Positions 6,779-14,792 of a stretch of 28,330 nucleotides of DNA are shown here, piece after piece. Below the pieces are notes generated by a model, which saw nothing but the letters and a program-made list of their open reading frames with translations, was not told where the DNA came from and ran no database searches. Origin of the DNA: Burkholderiales bacterium (GTDB lineage Bacteria > Pseudomonadota > Gammaproteobacteria > Burkholderiales > SG8-41); NCBI GenBank assembly GCA_005800795.1, contig SYEN01000181.1, forward strand, positions 1 through 28,330. Reading direction: 5' to 3'. Each line of letters starts with the position of its first letter. Positions within the stretch are counted from its first letter, which is position 1. The position numbers and the translations under genes are program-made.

Positions 6779-7739
6779 AAGCCTGATTCTGGCAGCGTTG
6801 CCGCTGGGCGCTGCGCTAGTGACGCCGCTGGCACAGGCGCAGAACTATCCTGCGAAGTCGGTGCGCATCATCGTGCCGTTCGCGCCGGGTGGCGCCACCG
6901 ATATCGTCACGCGATTGATTGCGCAACGGCTCAACGACAGTTGGGGCCAGACCATGGTGGTGGATAACCGCGGCGGCGCGGGCGGCAATATCGGCGGCGA
7001 GCTGGCGGCGAAATCGCCAGCCGACGGGTACACGCTGTTTATGACCAGTGGTTCCATCGTCACTGCCAATCAGCATATTTATCGCAAGATGCCGTTCGAT
7101 CCGGAGAAGGATCTGGCCGCGGTCACCGGCGCGGCCAGCGGCCCGCAGCTGATCGCGGTGCATCCCACGCTGCCGACGAAGTCGCTGAAGGACTTTATCG
7201 CCATGGCCAAGGCCAAACCCAAGTTTTTCAGTTTCGGCTCGGCGGGCTTCTCCACGCAAACGCATTTGTCGGGTGAAAATTTCATGCACGCCGCCGGCAT
7301 GGACGCCGTGCACATCCCCTACAAGGGCGAGGGCCCGGCCCTGGTTGATCTGGTGGCGGGTCAGATTATTTTTGCGACGCCCAACATGGCCGCCGCCATC
7401 GGCTTCGTGCAGCAGGGCAAATTGCGGGCACTGGCCGTCACCAGCAAAGAGCGCACCAAACAGTTGCCCGACGTGCCTGCGGTGGCGGAGACCATTCCCG
7501 GTTTTGAGAACATCGGTTGGTTCGGGCTGATGGCGCCCGCCGGTACACCGCAAGCGGTAATCCGCAAGGTACACGAAGACGTGACCAAATCGCTGCAATC
7601 GGCGGACTTCATCGCGCGTCTCGCACAACTGGGCATGGTGCCGTATCTAAAGGATCCGCAAGCCTTTGCGCGAACGATCAAGACGGAATCGGCGCATTGG
7701 GCGCGAATAGCCAAGGCGCGCAATCTGGTGGTGCAGTGA
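6756..7739 (+). CDS. Bug/TctC-family tripartite tricarboxylate transporter substrate-binding protein
   Basis: A 327-residue periplasmic receptor. The start MFKNKYLRSLILAALPLGAAL gives a good signal peptide with cleavage after AQA, before QNYPAKSVRIIVPFAPGG, the family's usual mature N-terminus. Other Bug hallmarks are ATDIVTRLIAQRLND, VDNRGGAGGNIGGELAAKSPADGYTL, HIPYKGEGPALVDLVAGQI and a C-terminal SAHWARIAKA. Bug proteins bind carboxylates such as citrate or other C4-C6 acids and normally feed TctA/TctB permeases, which are absent from this window, so it is an orphan receptor here. Its stop overlaps the fumarase alpha ATG. The open frame extends upstream to 6696, but only the ATG at 6756 gives a proper signal peptide. 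Confidence 0.93.
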   Translation: MFKNKYLRSLILAALPLGAALVTPLAQAQNYPAKSVRIIVPFAPGGATDIVTRLIAQRLNDSWGQTMVVDNRGGAGGNIGGELAAKSPADGYTLFMTSGSIVTANQHIYRKMPFDPEKDLAAVTGAASGPQLIAVHPTLPTKSLKDFIAMAKAKPKFFSFGSAGFSTQTHLSGENFMHAAGMDAVHIPYKGEGPALVDLVAGQIIFATPNMAAAIGFVQQGKLRALAVTSKERTKQLPDVPAVAETIPGFENIGWFGLMAPAGTPQAVIRKVHEDVTKSLQSADFIARLAQLGMVPYLKDPQAFARTIKTESAHWARIAKARNLVVQ

Positions 7740-8614
7740 TGCAGGTTGATCTTCAGCAGGTCGAGGAAGCAGCGAAGGAAATTTACATCCGTGCGCTGAA
7801 GCTGCTGCCGCCCGATATCAAGGAAGGCTTCAGGCGCCTTGATGCTGCCGAGTCGCACCCCACCGGCAAGGCCATTCTCGGCACCATGATGACCAACATT
7901 CGCGTGGCCGAGGCCAACACCAATTTGCTGTGTCAGGATACCGGCATCCCGATTTACAACGTGGTCATTGGTAGCGGTGTCGACATCGATGGCTACGCGT
8001 TAAAGCAGGCGATCATCGAGGGTTGCAAGCGCGCCACCACCGAGCATCCGCTGCGTTCCAGCGTTGTGCATCCCACCACGCGGCAAAACGAACACACCTC
8101 GTGCGGCCGTGGCGTGCCGGTGATCAATATTGATTTTTCCAATAAAAACAATGAGTTATCTATTGAGATGATTCCCAAGGGGTCAGGCTCGGAATTCAAC
8201 TCGTGGCTGAAAATGGCGCTGCCTGCTGATGGCATCGACGCCATCAAAACCTTTGTGATCGATTGCGTGCTGGAGGCCGGCGGCAAAACCTGCCCACCGA
8301 CTATCGTTGGCGTGGGTGTCGGCGGCACAGCGGATTTGTGCGTGCATCTGTCGAAAGTGGCGGCAACCCGCGCGCTTGGCACCGCGTGTGCCGACCCGGA
8401 AGGTGCGAAGCTCGAAAAGGAACTGAGTGCCGTGGTGAATAAACTCGGCGTCGGCCCGCAGGGGTTGGGCGGCGATTCGACGTCGTTCGCCGTGCATATC
8501 GAAACGGCGGCTACGCATATCACGCTGAACCCGGTAGCGGTGAACATGCAGTGTCATTCCGCGCGGCGCTCGCGGGCGACTTTTACGCCACAGGGACTGA
8601 GTTACGGATTCTGA
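7739..8614 (+). CDS. Class I fumarate hydratase-type enzyme, alpha subunit
   Basis: A 291-residue alpha subunit of the oxygen-sensitive [4Fe-4S] hydratase family (fumarase, L-tartrate dehydratase, mesaconase). Likely cluster ligands are C65 (NLLCQDTGIP), C185 (GGKTCPPTIVGVGVGG) and C272 (NMQCHSARRSRATFTP). RQNEHTSCGRGVPV and PKGSGSE are also family motifs. The ATG overlaps the Bug stop (TGATG) and the beta subunit starts 3 bp after its own stop, so all three are coupled. Residues about 131-141 (IDFSNKNNELS) come from a locally A/T-rich stretch that resembles a decayed dispersed element. The enzyme would hydrate fumarate or a substituted fumarate; which one is not readable from sequence. Confidence 0.92.
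   Translation: MQVDLQQVEEAAKEIYIRALKLLPPDIKEGFRRLDAAESHPTGKAILGTMMTNIRVAEANTNLLCQDTGIPIYNVVIGSGVDIDGYALKQAIIEGCKRATTEHPLRSSVVHPTTRQNEHTSCGRGVPVINIDFSNKNNELSIEMIPKGSGSEFNSWLKMALPADGIDAIKTFVIDCVLEAGGKTCPPTIVGVGVGGTADLCVHLSKVAATRALGTACADPEGAKLEKELSAVVNKLGVGPQGLGGDSTSFAVHIETAATHITLNPVAVNMQCHSARRSRATFTPQGLSYGF
8130..8160 (+). repeat. Possible degenerate copy of the A/T-rich element
   Basis: CAATAAAAACAATGAGTTAT resembles copy 4 (CAATAAAAACAAATAGTTAC) apart from the changed AAATAG region. It lies in frame inside the fumarase alpha gene, where the normal family sequence is a short loop. It is weak enough to be chance. Confidence 0.3.
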
Positions 8615-8616
8615 TC

Positions 8617-9231
8617 ATGGCCCATTACGAATTCGACATGCCGGTGACAGAACAACAGATGCGCCAGGTGCGCGTCAACGACACCGTCACGCTCAACGGC
8701 ACGCTCTATGGCATCCGCGATGCCACGCAAATTCACATGTTCGATCACGGCCGTAAAACGCGCTTTGATCTGAACGGCCATGCGGTGGTGCACACCGCGC
8801 CCAACGTCAAATGGGTGGGCGAAACGAAGGGCCAGCCGTCGGGCTATGAACCGATCTGCATCGGCACCACCACCAGCGCGCGTATGGAACGCTTTACGCG
8901 CCCGCTGATGGAGCAATGCGGCGTGCGCATCATCATCGGCAAGGGCGGGCTGTTCGCGGCGTCACAAGCAGCGTTCAAGGACATTGGCGGAATTTATCTG
9001 GCCATCGTCGGCGGTGCGGCGGCGCTGGAAACCACGTGGATCGAACAGATTGAAGACGTTGATCTTGATGATCTGAACCCCGAATCGCTATGGAAGTTTC
9101 GCATCAAGGGCTTTGGGCCACTGCTGGTCGCGATGGACTCGCATGGCGGGAATTTGTATACCGAGGTGAACAAGGCGGCGCGGGATAATCGGGCTGAGGT
9201 GCTGGCGGCGCTGGGTGTTAAAAGTTCTTGA
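8617..9231 (+). CDS. Class I fumarate hydratase-type enzyme, beta subunit
   Basis: A 204-residue beta subunit partnering the preceding alpha subunit, as in split class I fumarases and tartrate dehydratases. Motifs include VRVNDTVTLNGTLYGIRDATQ, the GPTTSxRM-like substrate loop GTTTSARMERF, IIIGKGGL and GIYLAIVGGAAAL. Starting 3 bp after the alpha stop, it is surely co-translated. It is followed by an inverted pair of REP-like repeats, after which the SdhA-like gene begins. The open frame continues upstream, but the ATG at 8617 fits the family N-terminus. Confidence 0.92.
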   Translation: MAHYEFDMPVTEQQMRQVRVNDTVTLNGTLYGIRDATQIHMFDHGRKTRFDLNGHAVVHTAPNVKWVGETKGQPSGYEPICIGTTTSARMERFTRPLMEQCGVRIIIGKGGLFAASQAAFKDIGGIYLAIVGGAAALETTWIEQIEDVDLDDLNPESLWKFRIKGFGPLLVAMDSHGGNLYTEVNKAARDNRAEVLAALGVKSS

Positions 9232-9273
9232 ACCGTGGTTGCGTCTATAGAAACACAGGTTTATCCCAGTCAC

Positions 9274-9355
<82 letters not shown>

Positions 9356-9408
9356 CTGCGGTTATCTATCTGTTCTTGTCAGTGTTGATTCGTGGCTAAA
9401 AGCCTTCA

Positions 9409-11118
9409 ATGAAAACCACAAAAACCGACATCCTAATCTTGGGCTCCGGCGGCGCCGGCCTCTTCGCCGCGCTCCATGCCCATCAGCACAACCCCAATCT
9501 CTCGATCACCGTTGCGGTGAAGGGGCTGCTCGGCAAATCCGGCTGCACGCGCATGGTGCAGGGCGGCTACAACGTGGCGCTGGCCAAAGAGGATTCGGTC
9601 GAGCGGCATTTCATGGACACCATCGAGGGCGGCAAGTGGTTGCCCGATCAGGATCTGGCGTGGACGCTGGTGGAAACTGCTGTTGAACGCATCCACGAAC
9701 TGGAGAACGAACTCGGTTGTTTTTTCGACCGCAATCCCGACGGCACGATTCACCAAAAAGCCTTCGCCGGTCAGACGTTTGACCGCACGGTGCACAAGGG
9801 GGATTTGACGGGCATTGAGATCATCAACCGACTCGCCGAGCAAGTGTGGTCGCGTGGCATTCATCGGCTGGAAGAACACCGCGCGGTGGAGTTCATCAAG
9901 AACAAGGCGAATGACGCGATTGCCGGCGTGTTGATGATCGACATTCGCAGCGGCGAGTTTGTTTTTGTGCAGGCGCAGGCGGTGTTGCTCGCCACGGGCG
10001 GCGGGCCGACGATGTACAAATATCACACGCCGTCGGGCGACAAAACCTGCGACGGCATGGCGATGGCGCTGCGCGCGGGACTGCCGCTGCGCGACATGGA
10101 AATGGTGCAGTTTCATCCGACCGGATTGATTGCCGGGCCGGATACGCGCATCACCGGCACCATTATCGAAGAAGGCTTGCGCGGCGCGGGCGGCTATTTG
10201 TTGAACGGCAACAAAGAGCGCTTCATGCATCTGTACGATCCACGCAACGAACGCGCCACGCGTGACATCGTGTCGCGCGGCATGGACACCGAAATGCGCG
10301 AAGGCCGCGTCACCCGGAACGGTGGCCTGTATATCACCATGGCGCATCTGGATTCGAAAATGGTCCGCAAGGAATTCAAAGGCATGGTCGAGCGCTGCGC
10401 TGACTGCGGCTTTGATCTGGTGTCGGGCCTGGTGGAGGTGGTGCCGACCGCGCATTACATGATGGGGGGTGTGGAGTTCAAGGTGGATTGCGCCACACAC
10501 CTGCACGGCCTCTTTTGCGCAGGCGAAGATTCCGGCGGTGTGCACGGCGCCAATCGTCTCGGCGGCAATGGTGTCGCAAACTCTACCGTGTTCGGTGGCA
10601 TCGCAGGTGATGTCATGCCCGGTTGGGTGAAGGCGCATGGCGCGTATCAGGAGCCGGATCAAAACGCCATGGAGGCGGCGGTGGCGCGCTGCCGCGCGCC
10701 CTTCGCAAAACCTGCCGGTTCGATGGTGGACATACGCGAAAAGCTTTACAACCATATGTGGGACGACGTGGGCATCGTGCGTGATGCCGCATCGCTCAAG
10801 CGCTCCACCGGCGTGCTGGACGAACTCGAAGCGCAACTCGATGCCACCGGTGTCGATGGCAGCAATCTTGCGTTCAATCTGACGTGGCACGACTGGTTGA
10901 ACCTGAAGAATCTGATTCTGGTATCGAAATCCATACGCTATGCGGCCGAAGCGCGCGAAGATTCACGTGGCGCGCATTTCCGCACGGATTTTCCGGATGT
11001 GCGTGATCTGGAAAATTCCCGTTTCACCAGCGTATCGTGGCGGGAAGGGCGCTTTGATTGCGCAACCAAGCCGGTGCTGTTTACGCGCGTCAAACCGGGG
11101 CAATCGCTGATCAAATGA
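9409..11118 (+). CDS. Succinate dehydrogenase/fumarate reductase flavoprotein subunit (SdhA/FrdA-like)
   Basis: A 569-residue FAD enzyme of the SdhA/FrdA/L-aspartate oxidase family. It has the N-terminal Rossmann motif ILGSGGAGLFAA (about residues 10-21). Substrate-site motifs are retained: MVQFHPTGLI, IIEEGLRGAGGYLLN, PTAHYMMGG and GANRLGGN. The C-terminal helical domain is present. At the position where SdhA proteins carry the FAD-linking His (SHT before xxAQGG), this protein has Cys 46 (GCTRMVQGG), so the flavin is probably not attached by the usual histidyl bond. It is the likely partner of the SdhB/C/D-like subunits 2.7 kb upstream. L-aspartate oxidase also lacks that His, but the linked SdhB and anchor genes favour a membrane complex. 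Confidence 0.9.
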   Translation: MKTTKTDILILGSGGAGLFAALHAHQHNPNLSITVAVKGLLGKSGCTRMVQGGYNVALAKEDSVERHFMDTIEGGKWLPDQDLAWTLVETAVERIHELENELGCFFDRNPDGTIHQKAFAGQTFDRTVHKGDLTGIEIINRLAEQVWSRGIHRLEEHRAVEFIKNKANDAIAGVLMIDIRSGEFVFVQAQAVLLATGGGPTMYKYHTPSGDKTCDGMAMALRAGLPLRDMEMVQFHPTGLIAGPDTRITGTIIEEGLRGAGGYLLNGNKERFMHLYDPRNERATRDIVSRGMDTEMREGRVTRNGGLYITMAHLDSKMVRKEFKGMVERCADCGFDLVSGLVEVVPTAHYMMGGVEFKVDCATHLHGLFCAGEDSGGVHGANRLGGNGVANSTVFGGIAGDVMPGWVKAHGAYQEPDQNAMEAAVARCRAPFAKPAGSMVDIREKLYNHMWDDVGIVRDAASLKRSTGVLDELEAQLDATGVDGSNLAFNLTWHDWLNLKNLILVSKSIRYAAEAREDSRGAHFRTDFPDVRDLENSRFTSVSWREGRFDCATKPVLFTRVKPGQSLIK

Positions 11119-11133
11119 TGCGTGCCGGCGTTT

Positions 11134-11164
11134 AAAAAATATTCAATAAAAACAAATAGTTACA
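11134..11164 (+). repeat. A/T-rich 31-bp dispersed element, copy 4
   Basis: Six A residues, then TATTCAATAAAAACAAATAG and TTACA. It takes up most of the 49-bp gap between the SdhA-like and Ldh2-family genes and ends 3 bp before the next ATG, in the place where a Shine-Dalgarno sequence would be expected; none is visible. Confidence 0.8.
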
Positions 11165-11167
11165 ATC

Positions 11168-12178
11168 ATGCCGCAATTGCCTGTTGCCAGACTCACTGAA
11201 CTCACTGCGCGTGCCTTAAAGCGCGCCGGCGCGTCGAAAATCATGGCGCAGACTACGGCGCAAGCGCTGGTAGCCGCCGAAGCCGATGGTTTGGGCGGGC
11301 ACGGTCTGTCGCGCGTGGCGCTGTATTGCCAGCACCTGAAAGAGGGGCGCGCCAACGGCAAGGCCAAGCCGAAAATACTCAAACGCAAAGGTGCGACGGC
11401 GTTGATTGATGCCGGTGGCGGCCTTGCGTTTCGCGCGTGCGCGCTGGCGGTGAACGAAGCCGCCAAGCGCGCAGCCCGCTACGGTGTGAGCTTCGTGGGC
11501 GTCACCAACAGTCATCACATGGGTGCGGTGGCGTATCACTTGGCGCCGATTGCGCAAGCGGGCATGGTGGGCCTCGCGTTTACCAACTCGCCTTCGGCAA
11601 TCAATGCGTGGGGCGGCAAGCGCGCTTTTTTTGGCACTAATCCGGTGGCTGCCGTGTTTCCGCGCAAGTATGCTGAACCGGTGGTGATTGACATGTCGCT
11701 CACTGAAGTCACGCGCGGCAAAGTCATGGTGTATGCCAAGGAAGGCCGGCCCATTCCACCGGGCTGGGCCTACGATAAAGACGGCAACCCCACCACCGAT
11801 GCCAAAGCGGCACTGACCGGCAGCCTCAGCGCCATCGGCGGCGCGAAGGGTGCTACGCTGGCGCTGATGGTGGAAGTGCTGTGCGTCGCACTCACCGGGG
11901 CGGCCTTCAGCTTCGAGAATGACAGCTACTTCGAGCCCGGGAATAAGCCGCGCATTGGCCATGCCATCCTCGCCATTGATCCCGGTGCGCTGGCGGGCAG
12001 TGAAGCGTATTTCTCGCGGCTTGAGGTGATGATCGAAAGCATGCTGCGTGATGAAGGCGTACGCCTGCCCGGGGCGCGGCGGCAGCAGCAGACCGCTGCG
12101 GCGCGCGCGCAAGGCATTACGCTGGGCGATCAGCAGTTGACGGAATTGCTGTGGTTGGCTGGGGTAAAAATACTTTAA
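11168..12178 (+). CDS. Ldh2-family NAD(P)-dependent 2-hydroxyacid dehydrogenase (malate/sulfolactate dehydrogenase type)
   Basis: A 336-residue cytoplasmic oxidoreductase of the malate/L-lactate/(R)-sulfolactate dehydrogenase family (Pfam Ldh_2). Family features are AEADGLGGHGLSRVALYCQHLKEG (catalytic-region His at about 45), GVTNSHHMGAVAYHL (His 116-117), TNSPSAINAWGGKRAFFGTNPVAAVFP and VIDMSLTEVTRGK. Members oxidise 2-hydroxyacids to 2-oxoacids with a nicotinamide cofactor and include ComC, (R)-sulfolactate dehydrogenase, which would fit next to a SuyAB-like lyase. The start follows copy 4 of the A/T-rich element; the last codons (VKIL, stop) lie within copy 5. Confidence 0.9.
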   Translation: MPQLPVARLTELTARALKRAGASKIMAQTTAQALVAAEADGLGGHGLSRVALYCQHLKEGRANGKAKPKILKRKGATALIDAGGGLAFRACALAVNEAAKRAARYGVSFVGVTNSHHMGAVAYHLAPIAQAGMVGLAFTNSPSAINAWGGKRAFFGTNPVAAVFPRKYAEPVVIDMSLTEVTRGKVMVYAKEGRPIPPGWAYDKDGNPTTDAKAALTGSLSAIGGAKGATLALMVEVLCVALTGAAFSFENDSYFEPGNKPRIGHAILAIDPGALAGSEAYFSRLEVMIESMLRDEGVRLPGARRQQQTAAARAQGITLGDQQLTELLWLAGVKIL

Positions 12179-12193
12179 AAACAAATACATACA
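12163..12193 (+). repeat. A/T-rich 31-bp dispersed element, copy 5 (spans a stop codon)
   Basis: GGTAAAAATAC, then TTTAAAAACAAATACATACA. It contains the last codons and stop of the Ldh2-family gene and fills half of the 27-bp gap to the Gfo/Idh/MocA gene. One base of the final TTAC is changed (ATAC). Confidence 0.75.
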
Positions 12194-12205
12194 GAATTTC
12201 CTGCC

Positions 12206-13225
12206 ATGACCGGCATCATTCGCGTCGCAGCTGTCGGCGTCAATCACTGGCATGCGCTTTACGACGCGGCGTATCTGCTGATGCTAAAGGCCATGCCCGA
12301 GGTCGAAATCGTCGCGCTGCAGGATGATGACGAAGCGCGGGCGCGTGAGCGTGTCGAGAAACTTGCGCTTCCCCAGGCGCCAAAGGTCTACACCGATTAC
12401 CGCCGCATGTTCGACGAAACAAAGCCTGACTTCGTGCTCGCGCTCGGCAAGCCCACCGACATGGCGGCCACGGCGCACTACCTGCTCGACCACGGCTTCC
12501 CGTTTGTGATGGAAAAGCCCATGGGCTACAACGCAGAAGAAGTGCGTGGCATCGCCGATAAAGCGCGCGCGGTCAAAGGTTTCGCGTCGGTATCACTGCC
12601 GTATCGTTATCACCCGCAGACGGTGATGGCGCAACAACTCATCGCCGAAGGCCGCCTTGGCACGATTTCGCATATCCACATCCGCCAGATGCGCCCCACC
12701 TCAGCGCGATACGCTGCGTGGGGCGCGCCGTGGATGCTCGATCCGAAAATCGCCAATGGCGGCTGCCTGCGCAACCTCGGGCCGCACGGGCTGGACGTAT
12801 TCATGCTGCTGACGGGCTGCGATGCCGAAGTCACCGGCGCGCAATTCAGCAACCGCGCGCTCGGGCAGCCGGTGGAAGATTACGCCGCAGTGATGCTGCG
12901 CGCTGCCAATGGTATTAATGGCGTCACCGGCATCGTTGAAGTGAGCAACCTGCATCCGAACATGGGCGGGCTGGCACAGTTCAGCGTGTCTGGCGACAGG
13001 GGCTTGTTTCTGGTGTCTGGCGGCACGGCAACGCTGACCACCGCAGAGGGCGAAACACCCGTGAAGCTCGTGTCCAAAGGCCAAGGCTCGCTGCTCGTGC
13101 TGCGTGAAGCCATCACGCGCTGGCGCGAAGGCCGGCCGCCGTTCACCAGTGCTGCGGATTGTTATCGCGTGGTGCGGTTGATTGATGAGGCCTATGCCCG
13201 TGGCGCTCATGGCGGCACACGCTAG
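12206..13225 (+). CDS. Gfo/Idh/MocA-family NAD(P)-dependent oxidoreductase
   Basis: A 339-residue cytoplasmic oxidoreductase. The N-terminal Rossmann domain begins RVAAVGVNHWHALYD, a variant of the GxGxxG loop, and the family signature EKP appears at 103-105 (FVMEKPMG). The C-terminal alpha/beta domain (about 125-339) carries GGCLRNLGPHGLDVFMLLTG, with the usual catalytic-region His. Family members oxidise or reduce sugars, inositols and related polyols; the substrate is not predictable. It lies 27 bp after the Ldh2-family gene, so it is probably co-transcribed, with the A/T-rich element and no good Shine-Dalgarno sequence in the gap. Confidence 0.9.
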   Translation: MTGIIRVAAVGVNHWHALYDAAYLLMLKAMPEVEIVALQDDDEARARERVEKLALPQAPKVYTDYRRMFDETKPDFVLALGKPTDMAATAHYLLDHGFPFVMEKPMGYNAEEVRGIADKARAVKGFASVSLPYRYHPQTVMAQQLIAEGRLGTISHIHIRQMRPTSARYAAWGAPWMLDPKIANGGCLRNLGPHGLDVFMLLTGCDAEVTGAQFSNRALGQPVEDYAAVMLRAANGINGVTGIVEVSNLHPNMGGLAQFSVSGDRGLFLVSGGTATLTTAEGETPVKLVSKGQGSLLVLREAITRWREGRPPFTSAADCYRVVRLIDEAYARGAHGGTR

Positions 13226-13246
13226 CGAACGCGAGCAGTTCGCGCG

Positions 13247-14197
13247 ATGATAATCATGCGTATCGTTATTGCCACGCTGTGTGCGCTGTTTGCAGCTTTA
13301 ACGTGGGGCGCAGAGCCAGCCAACGTGACGGTGACACAGGTTGGCAGCGCCGAACAAATCCCTGCGACACTGCTCACGCCCGAAGGCGCCGGCCCGTTCC
13401 CGGCAGTGGTGATGGCGCACGATTGCAGCGGTTTGGGGCCGCGATCCAGTGGCGCGCCGATGCGCTGGGCGCGCGAACTGGTGGCGCAAGGCTATATGGT
13501 GATCGTGCCGGACAGTTTCAGCACACGCGGGTTTCCCGATGGCGTGTGCACGGCGGCAACCACCAACCGGCAAAGAGTGAACGGTCACGTACGCGCGCAT
13601 GATGCTTATGGCGCGCTGGCGTTTTTGCGCGCGCGGCCAGACGTGATCGGCACCCGTGTCGCCGTGATGGGTGGCTCGCACGGGGGCTGGACGACGCTGG
13701 CCGCGATGCATGCGCCTTTGCAATCAACTCAACCAACGCAACCACTGCAAACCCGTGACGCACTCGCGCAAGCGAAGCGCGAGCCGTTTGCGGCGGCGGT
13801 AGCGCTGTATCCCTCCTGCGCGCCGCGTTATGGCGCATGGTCCACTTCAAAGCCGGGCACGTTTGGGCCTGTGACCGATTACGCCGGCGTGTATCAGGCG
13901 CTGGCGCCGCTGTTGATCCTCACCGGCGAAAAGGACGACTGGACGCCCGCCGAGCCGTGCCGCGATCTCGCGCAACGTAGCCGCGCGGCGGGCTATCCGG
14001 TGGACATCAAAATTTATCCCGGCGCGCACCATGCATTCGACAGCAACGCGCCGGTGCGTTATGTCGCGCAACGCAACAACGCCAACTCCCCCACGGGCGC
14101 GGGCGCCACCACCGGCGGTGATGCGGCTGCATGGGCCGATGCGCGCGAACAGATCGCGGCGTTTCTGGCGCGGCATTTGAAGTCGGCGGTACCGTGA
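13247..14197 (+). CDS. Exported dienelactone hydrolase-like alpha/beta hydrolase
   Basis: A 316-residue alpha/beta-hydrolase with an N-terminal signal peptide (RIVIATLCALFAALTWGAE), so it is probably periplasmic. The catalytic triad can be placed: nucleophile S144 in MGGSHGGW, an Asp at 230-231 in TGEKDDWTP, and His 261 or 262 in YPGAHHAFDS. The early segment VVMAHDCSGLGP is the oxyanion-hole region of the dienelactone hydrolase family. A TQPTQPLQTRD insert at about 161-171 follows the nucleophile helix. An in-frame ATG at 13256 is an alternative start. It is 21 bp after the Gfo/Idh/MocA gene and is the last gene of the plus-strand cluster. Substrate is unknown. Confidence 0.88.
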   Translation: MIIMRIVIATLCALFAALTWGAEPANVTVTQVGSAEQIPATLLTPEGAGPFPAVVMAHDCSGLGPRSSGAPMRWARELVAQGYMVIVPDSFSTRGFPDGVCTAATTNRQRVNGHVRAHDAYGALAFLRARPDVIGTRVAVMGGSHGGWTTLAAMHAPLQSTQPTQPLQTRDALAQAKREPFAAAVALYPSCAPRYGAWSTSKPGTFGPVTDYAGVYQALAPLLILTGEKDDWTPAEPCRDLAQRSRAAGYPVDIKIYPGAHHAFDSNAPVRYVAQRNNANSPTGAGATTGGDAAAWADAREQIAAFLARHLKSAVP

Positions 14198-14206
14198 TTA
14201 CAGTTC

Positions 14207-14237
14207 ATAAAATATTGTTTAAAAACAAATAGTTACG
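14207..14237 (+). repeat. A/T-rich 31-bp dispersed element, copy 6
   Basis: ATAAAATATTG, then TTTAAAAACAAATAGTTACG. It lies 9 bp after the stop of the hydrolase gene. No gene starts directly after it, so this copy cannot serve as a translation-start leader; it may be a 3' element or simply an insertion. Confidence 0.8.
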
Positions 14238-14283
14238 TAAATATCATTCTTGTGGCGTACCTAAACTTGTCGCTACACCCACA

Positions 14284-14342
14284 CCGTCGTTCCCGCGCAG
14301 AGCTTGTCCTCGAATGCTTTAGTCGGGGACGGGAACCCATAA
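14284..14342. repeat. REP-like palindromic repeat, long-loop variant
   Basis: CCGTCGTTCCCGCG at 14284-14297 and GGGAACCCATAA at 14331-14342 repeat the ends of the 9274-9302 unit, with a longer middle. GTCCTCGA and TCGGGGAC inside the middle can also pair. It looks like a diverged or expanded member of the same intergenic repeat class. Confidence 0.6.
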
Positions 14343-14438
14343 GCCCGCCACAAGGGGCACGGCGTCATGGCCTCCTGCGTGCGCCGGAACAACGCAAGAA
14401 CTGGTTTATGCTTCTCGGCAACCCAACGGAGGAGCGCC

Positions 14439-14627
14439 ATGAAAACAAAACATGCTGCCGTGATCACCACCCACGTCAATGCACGCGCCACCACTGGCGG
14501 TAAACTGCGGCCCGATTCCGGCACGGCGGCGTTCATCAAAATGCAAAAACGGCCCGTGTATCTGGCAATTAGCGGGCGGACTATGGAGTTTGATGAGAAA
14601 GCTGTTTGTGTGGCAGGGTGTAACTGA
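14439..14627 (+). CDS. Small hypothetical ORF (62 aa), doubtful
   Basis: A short frame beginning MKTKHAAVITTHVNARATTGG and ending AVCVAGCN. It is preceded by a strong GGAGGAG at 14428-14434, four bases before the ATG, which is the only reason to list it. There is no recognisable domain, signal peptide or membrane segment, and it sits in a repeat-rich spacer. It could be a real small protein, a gene remnant or a chance frame. Confidence 0.3.
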   Translation: MKTKHAAVITTHVNARATTGGKLRPDSGTAAFIKMQKRPVYLAISGRTMEFDEKAVCVAGCN

Positions 14628-14708
14628 TTGAACGGCGTGAGCGGTGTGTGGGATGTGGTGACGAAGGAAACCGCATTGCTCGCCACACACAATCGTGCAA
14701 TAGGTTTT

Positions 14709-14733
14709 GCCCTTCGACAAGCTCAGGTCGGGC
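14709..14733. repeat. Short CCTTCGACAAGCTCAGG-type intergenic repeat
   Basis: The string CCTTCGACAAGCTCAGG, here flanked by GCCC and GGGC arms that can pair, is a short repeat seen in intergenic regions of many bacterial genomes. It lies 60 bp before the start of the repeat-protein gene. Function is not known. Confidence 0.5.
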
Positions 14734-14792
14734 TTATTGACGCCCTGCGTTCCTCGCATTAAACCTGATACACCTTCGTCACTCCAGTCGCG

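Larger units (their letters stand above)
14198..14792. other. Repeat-rich spacer between the hydrolase and the G(N/D)DxY-repeat gene
   Basis: This 595-bp stretch holds no convincing gene. In order it contains copy 6 of the A/T-rich element (14207-14237), a REP-like palindromic repeat (14284-14342), a doubtful 62-codon ORF (14439-14627) and a short CCTTCGACAAGCTCAGG repeat (14709-14733). Clustering of unrelated short repeats marks it as a boundary between two gene blocks. No clear promoter or terminator could be assigned in it. Confidence 0.6.

Noticed and set aside
9433..10890. Minus-strand frame of 485 codons opposite the SdhA-like gene
   Set aside because: It is a shadow of a strongly recognised flavoprotein; the His/Arg-rich translation is typical of antisense frames in G+C-rich DNA.
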